Source: Fragilaria crotonensis
Taxonomy: Eukaryota > Bacillariophyta > Fragilariophyceae > Fragilariales > Fragilariaceae
Length of the DNA: 64,000 bases
NCBI GenBank assembly: GCA_022925895.1
Contig: JAKSYS010000122.1
Coordinates: 1-64,000, forward strand
Reading direction: 5' to 3'
This document shows, piece by piece, positions 10,944 through 20,144 of this stretch. The notes under the pieces are model-generated. The model made no database searches and had not been told where the DNA came from. It saw nothing but the letters and a program-made list of their open reading frames with translations. The position numbers were made by a program, and so were the translations under genes. The number at the start of each line of letters is the position of its first letter. The first letter of the stretch is position 1.

Positions 10944-13180
10944 ATGGTAACACCTGATCATTGTACGGTTTGCAACAAGAGTTTCAAGAGACTTTTGCAC
11001 CACCTTAATCAGAGTTTGGCATGTAAATCTCATTACATGGCAAGTGACAAAGCAGCAACAACAGTGCCCTCCATTGTATCAAACATCGGCCACGTGAAAA
11101 CCGGTAATTTGTTGCAAGGTGGTACTTCTCGCACTTTCCGTCCAAATTTGAGTTCTCCTTTGTCCGATGGATTGCTTCCAGTATTGGAGAGTGGGGGAAT
11201 TGCTGGAAAGGCCGACGATGAGCTGCGTGTTGAAGATGTCAACGAAGTCGATGACTACATTATGTTTGACGACGACGGTATTCCCGAGCAAGGCGATGCT
11301 GACGATCAAGACATTTCAGAAACTGAATCGGAGGAAGGTCCTGATCTCAGCGTTTTGGATTTGTACTTAAAACTGTTCAAGCTGCGAGCAAACCCGCTCG
11401 GTCTTGCGCGTTTTTCTCGGGAGGAAAGAGTCCAAATTGAGTTGTTGCAGCTTCTTAGGGATCTGAAGTGTCCTCTCAAAGCATTCACCCTAGTACTTAA
11501 GTGGGCTGCTAAATCAAACGGGAGCGGCCATTCATTCCGTGAGGGATTTCAACCAACTCGTGAGAAGGTGATCGCAAATTTATTTGAAAGGTACAACATG
11601 AAAGGATTAATCCCGAAAGAGAAGAAATTGTACCTGCCTTATACACAGAGGACCGTCTCGTTGATATTCTTTGACGCCAGTGAAGTATTCGCATCGCTAC
11701 TCTCATGTCCCACGCTCAATCAAGATGGGAATTATTTCTTCGACAAAGCAAAGGATCCATTTGTTGCACCAGAAACATCATCCCACGTGGGTGACATCCA
11801 CACAGGCCGTTGCTACAGAAAGACATCCGATGCCCTGATTAAGAAGCCTGATGTCGACATGCTCCTCCCTGTATCATGGCAATGGACAAGACATACATCG
11901 ACATGGCAGGCAGACTCCAGATGGAGCCAATAACAATCTCTCATGGTCTTCTGAACCACTCAATACGTCGGCTCCCAATTGCCATGCGAATCCTTGATAC
12001 ATCAATCACAGCACCCCGCCCATCTCCTTCAGATTCCGAAATAGATGCCGAGTTCAATGCACCCGCTGACTTGCCAAAGGGGACCGCCCGTGTTGAAGAC
12101 CCGCCGGTGCCCCAAAGACGTAAGTTGGTCAACGTTAATCCTGAACGAGACACACATGCAGATCCAGTTCATCCTAGAGGAATCCGGTTTTTGAGATTAC
12201 AGAATCATGGTTTCCGATGGGATCTTAGCTACAATGGAAAGATCCACCCGTCGTGTTCCACCCGTATGTACCCTTCATCATCGGTGACACAGAGGGCACG
12301 ACCGTCTTTGTGGTCACTACACCGCCCGATTTTCACAGATACAACAGCTTTGTCGCATCTGCGAATGTCCCACATACTTGAGTGGTTATTCCAAGTCCAA
12401 CTTTCGCCACCGTGTTCCCAAAAAAATCGACGCTCTTGTGAGTAAGGGCCACACCGTTGAGCTCCAGTTGCTGTCCCAGAACTATCTTAAGAATGGATTC
12501 GCTGAGGTTAGGTTTGGTCTCCACAATCAGCGCGGAATATTTGGAGCCTGCCCAGGCGAAATGCTCCATTTGATTTCCCTTGGTTGGTTTAAATATTGCC
12601 TGCAGGCCTTCTCAGCCCAAGCTGGTCCCAATTCAAACGCATTGAAACAATACGTGCTGTGCGCTAAGTTGGGCAGATCATTGTCCAGACAGAGCGATCG
12701 CGACATCCCGAACAAACTTCCCAAGGGGTTTTCATCAGGATCCAATCTGATGGGGCACGAGATGACAGGGTGTCTTTTAGTCACATTATTTGCACTGCAC
12801 ACCACCTACTTCCGAGGCATCTTCGAGGTTGGGAAAAGGTAGCTGTAGTAGGGGATGACCAGAGGTTTCGTTATGAAAACCACATTCAAGATTGGATAGG
12901 AGTTGTTACATCTCTCCTGGTGTGGCACCAATGGATGAAACAACCGATGATGTCAAAGAAGATGGTCAAGCGTTCGCACACCTGCTTGCAGTGGCTGATG
13001 CGTGTTGTCGCCGAAGTGGCGCCCCGTCCAGGAGCAATGGGAAACAATACGATCAAGACGCACTTGGTACTGCATCTGTGCGAAGACATCCTTGACCACG
13101 GTGTTCCCGACAACGTGAACAGCGCCTACGCTGAGTCAGCTCACATCCCACTCGCGAAGGCGACATCCCGAAACAAAGTC
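10944..13180 (+). pseudogene. Plavaka-type transposase, broken
   Basis: Starts at ATG 10944 with a Cys/His finger (HCTVCNKSFKRLLHHL). Motifs of the Plavaka/Tnp2-like family follow: DIHTGRCYRK, MAMDKTYIDMAGRLQMEP (an Asp expected in the active site), GDTEGHDRLCGHY, LCRICECP, GIFGACPGEMLH, LMGHEMTG, and near the end KTHLVLHLCEDILDHGVPDN and ESAHIPLAKATSRN. These motifs lie in different frames, with changes near 11876, 12260 and 12830, so the gene is inactive as written unless the assembly has indels. Beyond about 13180 the family similarity stops and a low-complexity tract begins. Confidence 0.85.
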
Positions 13181-13347
13181 TTATTCCCGGTCTCCGCGAC
13201 CTTCTTCTTTGTGACCTTCTTCTTTGTAACCTTCTTCTTCGCAACCTTCCTCTTCCCAGCCTTCTTCGTCCCAACCTTCCGTTCCCCATCCCTCCCCTCC
13301 ACGACCACATTTTCCACAGCATCAACGCCACGTCGATCGGGCGACAT
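13141..13347 (-). other. lysine-rich low-complexity tract (antisense to the transposase end)
   Basis: On the minus strand the tract reads KAGKRKVAKKKVTKKKVTKK, like a histone-H1 or nucleolar tail. On the plus strand the same bases give Phe/Thr repeats (CCTTCTTCTTTGTGA-type units). A 15-18 bp unit expansion is likely. Whether either strand is translated cannot be said from sequence. Confidence 0.45.
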
Positions 13348-14482
13348 CGGGCTCTCTCCTGCTTCCTGGCAGGTGAAGGCCGCGCAATGCCAGTTCCAAC
13401 CTCACAACAACCAGCCACAGAGGATGGTTGTCGCGAGCGCGCTCTCCAACAAAGACAATCAACACGCAATCCTGGCGTGGACTGTCTATTTGTTGAAAAG
13501 TCAGCGAGAACTATCCGACGGCGACGTGGTGATGTTGCAACAAACAGCAACCCAACAAGAGTACTTCATCAAAGTACTCTATCATCAAGTTGTGCTTTTT
13601 TGGTGTCACCATTCACCAAAGGTACTAACAAGCAGCAAAATCGACGTACTGTAAGTACTATGGCGAATGTAGGGCATTTTGCACCTGGGACTTCTTTCCA
13701 AGACCTCTAAATGCAGCATAAATATGTTATTCATGTATATAACATTGAATTACGTTATATACACATTCATCGATTTTATTAAAATTATGTATGTAGTTAA
13801 ATGAAAAAGTAATTACAGTACAAAGCATTTTCATGTATAGATGATACATTCGTTTCCCAGGACAGGACTACATACTGGTACAGGTACACTATACTGCACC
13901 AGTATGTAGCAACAAATCAGTACGAACACAAAAACTTAATGCTTGCTTAATACATGGATGTACATATATATGCAATTTACATCATGTATGCATACGCACC
14001 ACAACACGCTCGAATGATTACCAAGAACTAGCTGCCGGTATGACACAGGTGTTGCATACTCCGAGTACAACAACTACTGGTAGTGAAACAAGATTGCAAG
14101 TCCGTCCACGCAAAAACAAGACTGCAGCGAGCATCATGTCATATATAATTTTCTAGTCACACATATTCATACAAGTATATGAAACGGAAAATGTCAGAAG
14201 CTAAATAGTGAACATGTAAGTGCATTCAAAAACAATAAACGACTTGCACATGTTTTGTGAATATAAGTCGTAACTAATACAATTTTTGTCGAAGTCATGT
14301 ACAGGTAGAAAATGAACAATTAGGGACAACTCATACAATTTTGAAAACTGGTGGGAGATTCAAAATCCCAAATTCATCACCCAAAATTACAAGTCGTCTC
14401 ATACTTGCTGCAAATTGATACAACCACTGAGACCGCTATTCTAACCCTTGCTTGCTTCTTCTTACATTTTGATTCATTCCTC

Positions 14483-16218
14483 ATGCCGAAGAAAACTATA
14501 TCTCCAACGAAGCAACCTTCAGTGGCTATTCGGACCACGCCTCCACGCGCGACCAAGAACAAGACGAAGAACGCCGAACTTGAAACACCGACAACAAGAG
14601 CCAAGAGGAATGAGATGGCGGAACAGCAAAAGGCTGAAGCTGCTAAAGCTGCTAAAGCAGCTGCTAAAGCACTGCTAAATCTGCGGCTAAATCTGCGGCT
14701 AAATCTGCCGCTAAATCTGCGGCTAAATCTGCGGCTAAATCTGCAGCTAAATCTGTTAAAGCATCGACGACTGCAGTTAACCCGGACCCACCAGTGCAGA
14801 TCGCGACAGCAGTTAACCCAGACCCAGTGCAGATCACTGCAAAGGGACGCAAACGACGTGTTGTTCCTCCTCGTGGTAAGAAGAAGAGGAGGAAAGTGGC
14901 ACCAAAAAAGGTGGTGGTGGTGAGCAGAAGGAGCGCTCCTGAGGAAATTGATGACTCCTCTTACTCAGTTGAAGAGGTTGACGATGAAGAGTTTGAAGAG
15001 GTTGACGATGAAGAGTCCGAATCAGATGATGACAGGGAGGATGAGGGAAAAGTAATGCGGGTGATGACAACAACGTGGTGACACATGACATGTCAGATGA
15101 TGACGACTCTGTTCAAAGAATGGATCAGTTTGTTAGAGATGTCGGGAAAACAGCAATGGATGCAAGACGACGTCTTGGTCAGGAGTTGAACCACTGTGCC
15201 CAGGAAGGCGCGGAGGATCCTCCAGATGACAATGATACTCCAACGGCGAAGAAGAAGGTGTCGTCTACGCATGTTCAGCACGATGTATGCGATGACAATG
15301 AGTCCAATGCGCCGCCACGAGAAGAGAAGCACGTGAGAAATCGAATTGTGATATACGTCAAAAACGAGTTGTTCCGTCGATGTAAGTTTGTTAACAGTCC
15401 AGTTATGTTCCGAAGGGCGTTTCGAAAGGTGCTTGAAATTGAAAAGCCAAAAAATCATTTCCTTTTTCAGTTGACATACGAGAAATGTTTCAATACAGCG
15501 TTGAACCAGAAAAGGAGTACGTGTGAACAAGCTGGTCTCAGAATTGTTCGGGGGCGCAATCAATAAGGATTTCAAAACACGCGGCGAAGACTTCTTCACG
15601 TTTGAAGAATTCTGTAAGCTTAGGACAGCAACAACAGACAGGGAGAAAAGGGCCTTCTTCTTCTTCTTCGATAAATTCTTGGAGTGTGTATGTGGTGCAA
15701 ATGCGTGGAGAATCGCGAAGAAAACAATGCTTGTATCGGAGGCGCGGCACAGCGACAATTCGAAAATGGTAACAACAAGTGACGAAGCGTTTGCATTGTT
15801 GCTGATTGACAACTATTTGGAAAAATGGAAAACCGGCACGGAGTTGGTTGACAAAGACAACCCAACGGAAGCAGATGATGGGCAGAATATGACGACGAAG
15901 AAAACAAAGAGACAAGCGGGAAAGTACACTGAAAAGAAAAAAGGAACCTGCAAGTATGGTGGGTGGAGCGATGACGGAATAAGACAGTTCAATGCACTGC
16001 GCATAATGGTTAAAGAGAACAGGGCATGCCCGCAGTCAAAAGACATGGAACGTGAGCTGCTGGCATTCTGCAGGACACGGGCAGGATTGAAGAATGCCCG
16101 TGGCGATGAGCGGCAAGAACAGCACGACGGTACTGGTGCTGACAACAATGCATTGGAAACAGCGGTAGCAAAGGTACCTGTGGAGGCAGCATGGGACTCG
16201 GATGACGAAAATGAGTAG
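14483..16218 (+). pseudogene. second protein of the Plavaka-like element, Lys/Ala-rich, frame-broken
   Basis: Begins at ATG 14483 (MPKKTISPTKQPSV) with a basic Lys/Ala region including six SAAK units (in the second frame, 14679-14755), then basic GRKRRVVPPRGKKKRRKV and an acidic stretch (EEVDDEEFEEVDDEE). The C-terminal part (15523-16218) has GTCKYGGWSDDGIRQFNAL and RELLAFCR, a Trp-centred block I associate with diatom element-borne proteins, though I cannot name a domain. The reading frame changes near 14675, 15050 (in a run of A) and 15520. It lies inside the inverted ends with the transposase, so it was probably an accessory protein of the element. Basic then acidic layout suggests DNA or chromatin contact; inference only. 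Confidence 0.6.
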
Positions 16219-16618
16219 TAGTTGCTTGTGATTGCGACAGCTGCTGCTGGCAGCCATAGTTCATTAAATGCATTAAAATGGTGGATGTTATGAAAACAAA
16301 TGGCTAGATTGATACAATGTATGCTGAAATGAGAACACCGCAATGCGTAACGAACAAAAATATATGGTGACTTGGCAAAATATATGTCCAAGATATAGCA
16401 TGATATCGCCATATGTGATTTTTTATAAGTATTTCATTTAAACAAATATGTTGAAAGACTATTTGATATGTAACAATATGTGTCACATTGTGAATATAAT
16501 ATTGCATCTATAGTGTGAAAAGATACAATATATGTTTGAGACAACATATGTGTTAGCCACTTAACATACATGTGCAGAACTTGCGATAGGGATGTCATTA
16601 TCCGGTAACAATTCAAAG

Positions 16619-16653
16619 CTTAAAAAATAGTTAACATATCCCACCTTCTGATG
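16619..16653 (-). repeat. right terminal inverted repeat of the Plavaka-like element
   Basis: Reverse complement of the left end, with outer and inner blocks directly joined. Inner block matches at 20 of 21 positions, outer block at 14 of 14. Confidence 0.75.
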
Positions 16654-18052
16654 TGCTTTTGGATACTGCCCTTGTCGGCACGCCCCATCACAAGGTCCAC
16701 AGTATGGTCAATTACCCCAGATGAATTGGCCGGTAATACAGTCAAAAGGAGAGCTATCGAATCATTGGAGATCTCAATCCTGGTGGGGATGGCATCGAAC
16801 AAGACGGCATTGCACAGCAAGAAAACATGGAGGCATTACTGGTAAATGGGGGCCTGATGGAAGCAGATTTGAACAATGATGAAGCTACTGTTGACAAAGA
16901 AATTGGTGCGCTGGAAATGGATGAGAATTTGTGTTAAGAATTCCGGGTTCTTCTGATCTGATTATCGGATTCAAATACCGTGTTAATGTTTAATAGTGTT
17001 TGATACATTACTAAATCTTATTTATTCATATTGTGGTGGATTGTGGATTGTGGATTGTGGATTGTGAATTGTGAATTGTGAATTGTGAATTGTGAGATAT
17101 TTGTTTCGCTCACACCGAAGTGATTATTCAAAGATAAGTTCTTCTCATCAAGCCTTCAATCAGGGGTCGGGGAATAACTACTACCATTACCGGTAGCGCT
17201 TCTTCAATATCCTGGATTACAGGAAATGTGCGTTTCGAATAAGTGGAATTCTGAAAGGAGCAGTTTCTAATAACCACAAGTTCGGTGGTAAACAATACCA
17301 CATATCGCAAAGGTTGTATTTATCTTGAAGGTGCATCTTCTGAGAATCCCGGCACCTCCTGGTAGTACGATAGATACAGCCATGATGGCAAAGTTAAACG
17401 TCTGTTCTGGTATTTAACACGAAGTTGCCTGCGCCTGAAGAACTTAGCACTTGCAGTAAAATTACTGGTTTATACCAGAAATGCATTGTGTGTACTGGAA
17501 TACTACCGGAAGTGGAACCGTGTTATAGAAACTGCCGCACTCTCCTCAAACAAGGAGGAATGTACCACATTACCGTCTGTGACAATTCTTGAAAACCAGT
17601 CAATTGACCGTGACCTCAATATTCCAAAAACAGAAGGCCACAGTAGGTAGGGGGGTCTATTTCCTGACCCCTGCCTTCAATCATATGATTTCCTCTCGCT
17701 TTAGTAACAAATCAATCCCATTCACCACCGAGTACTAGTCAATCCCACCAACTCTATCATGGAAACCTCAATTTAATCCCACTGCTTTGACACTTCAACA
17801 TAAGAATCTTTGACCTTCTTTTCACTCATTGAATCCTTTCTTCAATGCATATTTATGCTTGGTTGGAACTGCAGTTTAATGAACATCATTGGCATGCGGC
17901 AATTCATGATCAACAGATCAATCAGCTCTGATACTGGTGCTGCTGTCGCGCATGATGTACTAGCACTCGACACTCGACACCACACGTCAATAGTACAGTA
18001 TCTTGGAGTACCACAGTGTAGAGAAATTTCCATGGACACAGCGTTAGAGTGT
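16654..18052. other. spacer with a short protein-like fragment
   Basis: At 16770-16938 (+) an acidic frame ends at a stop (QQENMEALLVNGGLMEADLN then KEIGALEMDENLC), possibly the tail of a gene cut by the adjacent transposon. No start or domain is visible. The rest has no supportable gene. Confidence 0.35.
17038..17096. repeat. 7-bp microsatellite
   Basis: About eight tandem units, four of GGATTGT followed by four of GAATTGT. The block change halfway suggests expansion of a mutated unit. Confidence 0.9.
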
Positions 18053-18061
18053 ATCAGTACC

Positions 18062-19090
18062 AAATCCGATTAACTGTCAGTGATTTGACGTAATCGTGAC
18101 ATCATAGGAATCCTGGAAAAAGGAACTTACCCTTTTTTGATTTCATCTTCCAACGACAAATCGGGCACGCTCGCAAAGTAGCCGGCCGGCTATGTTGCCG
18201 TTTGGCCGTTCTGAAATTTGAATTTGATTGGAAAGGGCGTTCCCGTAGGTGCCTACGAGGGGTACGTAGAAACAGGTGGAAACGGTGATGTGCGTACTGT
18301 TACGCATCCGGATGTGCACAAACCACAAATTTGTAATCCTTGACAATGGACCCTCAACTGCACACAGTTGAGGGTCTATTTCTCTTGTAGTTGACCCCTT
18401 TTTTTGCTTTTCATTCTGTGTCTTTTTTAAATGTAGCAATTGTAGCCAGTCAGTTGTAGTGACAATGGGAGTGAAGCTGTTTAGCTTGATTTTCAATGCA
18501 TTTTCTGGAAGGGTCTCAAATGACACCGTAGTACAAGCACGGGTATGGACGTACTGTAGTACCAGGTAGACGGTAGTAGAAGAAGTAGTAGCATTCGTAT
18601 CTACGTTCTGTCGTTGTACATGCAGCAGGTACTCCAGTACTGTATCCATAGTTCAGAGCCGTAGAAAATACATACACGGTACACGGTATACTGCAACTGT
18701 GCTACTGGCATACAGTCGAAGACATCCTCCTGTAGAAGTGCTGTATTGAAAGAACGTTGATCTGTCTTAAAAGTATTTGAGGAGCAATCGATTTGGAGCT
18801 CATAGGATCGTACCTGGGTATACCGGGACCTACTCGTAGTTGCCTGTTGCGTTCACTTATTACCCAAATCCAGTTTTTTATGTAGGCATTCATTCGTGAA
18901 TAATGCATATGAGTTCAAATTACTGTCGTGACAGGGAGGGCCGGCGGCAGATGATAGCCGAGCGATTTTTGTCAGGAATAATTCTTAAATTCCCTTCCTA
19001 AATGGCTTCCACGTGGAGCTAAATTTTCTACGCCCGTCCTAAGTAACGTGTCGTACGATGACGTCAAATCACTGACAGATAATCGGATTT
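18062..19090. mobile_element. MITE-like element, 1.03 kb, Mutator-like by its 9-bp duplication
   Basis: The first 35 bases (AAATCCGATTAACTGTCAGT...) match the reverse complement of the last 35 (19056-19090) with two mismatches. Flanks are ATCAGTACC on the left (18053-18061) and ATCAGTTCC on the right (19091-19099), a 9-bp duplication with one difference. Long inverted ends with 9-bp duplications are typical of Mutator-like elements. No transposase is seen inside; a 168-codon minus-strand frame (18143-18649) has no domain. An internal hairpin lies at 18350-18374 (CCCTCAACTG arms). Confidence 0.75.
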
Positions 19091-19251
19091 ATCAGTTCCC
19101 AGTACAAGTACCTGCTACCACACGCACTCCGAGAACTATGCATACGAGGTCGTACGACGTTCTAAAAAATACACGATGGTACTAAATGTACTGTCAACTG
19201 TCAACCCTTCTCACAGTCGTACCAGGTACAGTATGCTCGGAGTACTCGGAG

Positions 19252-19908
19252 CAGGGATGGCACCGAGTGGTTTTTGCTAAAAGTAGTTTTTGGGTTTAAA
19301 CCAGGTTTAAACCCAAAAACCACTTTTGCAAATATTTCTGGTGGTTTTTCCTTTTCGAGCTAAAAAGTGGTTTTTGCTAAATAAATAGCAGACCTCGTAC
19401 CTTTAGTGAGGCCTGCACCGTCTTGTACCCACCACCAACACACCATCCCAGTACAACGTCTGGGTCTAAACTCTTGAATTGCAAATCGCTCATTCGATCA
19501 CCTTAATAGGTCTTGTATACAGGTTTTGGTTCAGTTCATGAAACAAGATGCCAAGCAATGGGGTGTATCTCAGCTTACTTGTTTTGTTGATGAAGATGAC
19601 TACAACTACATTGAAAGTGATGGTGATTGCCAATCCTCTAATTTCGGTTCCTACTCTACGGTAGTACATTCTTTATTGTATGTATAGTTACTACTGGTAG
19701 ACCTACTAGTAGTATTCCAGTACTCCGTTTTACGAGGATCGACACAGTAGCGTATCTACGTGTACGATGGTACAAATTCTACGTGGAAAAGTTTACTAGG
19801 GGTTTTAACACGGAGTGGTTTTTCAAAGTGGTTTTTCGGTGGTTTTTCGGTGGTTTTTGGTCAGACCAAAAACCACTTTGTAATCGAAAGTGGTTTTTGC
19901 CATCCCTG
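19252..19908. mobile_element. hAT-like non-autonomous element with perfect 8-bp target duplication
   Basis: Ends are CAGGGATGGCA at 19252 and its reverse complement ending at 19908, flanked on both sides by ACTCGGAG (19244-19251 and 19909-19916). CAGGG-type termini plus 8-bp duplications are the signature of hAT elements. The interior is full of AGTGGTTTTT words in both orientations, including a palindrome at 19286-19320, which look like subterminal transposase-binding sites. A short protein-like remnant lies at 19520-19690. 657 bp, no transposase. Confidence 0.88.
19286..19320. repeat. 35-bp near-perfect hairpin inside the hAT-like element
   Basis: Two 17-bp arms (GTTTTTGGGTTTAAACC) separated by a single base. 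A second, 27-bp hairpin with the same GGTTTTTGG core lies at 19851-19877. Confidence 0.85.
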
Positions 19909-20144
19909 ACTCGGAGTAGTACTCTACAAGAGTACTGTGTAATTCCGATTTCGGATCTCAAATCCGCGACCCTTTTCAATCGGGTCAGCGGTATCACTAC
20001 TAATCATACACACTGAAGTCACGATCGAAAAGAAGAGCGGAAGCTATACAAGTTTGCTTTTCAGTTAGCGCAAAAAATCACAGGCATGATCTTTTTGTTG
20101 ACGAATCAAGTTCAACGCAAGGGCACGCTAGCACAAATCGTAAA

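Larger units (their letters stand above)
10411..16653. mobile_element. Plavaka-like (CACTA-related) DNA transposon, 6.2 kb, degenerate
   Basis: Bounded by inverted ends: CATCAGAAGGTGGG at 10411-10424 is repeated as its reverse complement at 16640-16653. Further in, ATATGTTAACTATTTGTTAA on the left matches the right end at one mismatch. The left end has 19 extra bases (including CACTGACAAT) between these two blocks. Both ends carry AT-rich subterminal zones dense in ATATGT words, as expected for transposase-binding arrays. Inside lie a broken Plavaka-type transposase (10944-13180) and a Lys/Ala-rich second frame (14483-16218). No clear target-site duplication is visible, so the insertion is old or an end has been rearranged. 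Confidence 0.75.

Noticed and set aside
13053-13550. Arg-rich 165-codon minus-strand frame
   Set aside because: Antisense of the transposase end and low-complexity tract; Arg runs come from the repeat, not from a domain.
17038-17096. Short tandem repeats as a possible CRISPR array
   Set aside because: Units are 7 bp with no spacers; a microsatellite in a eukaryotic genome.
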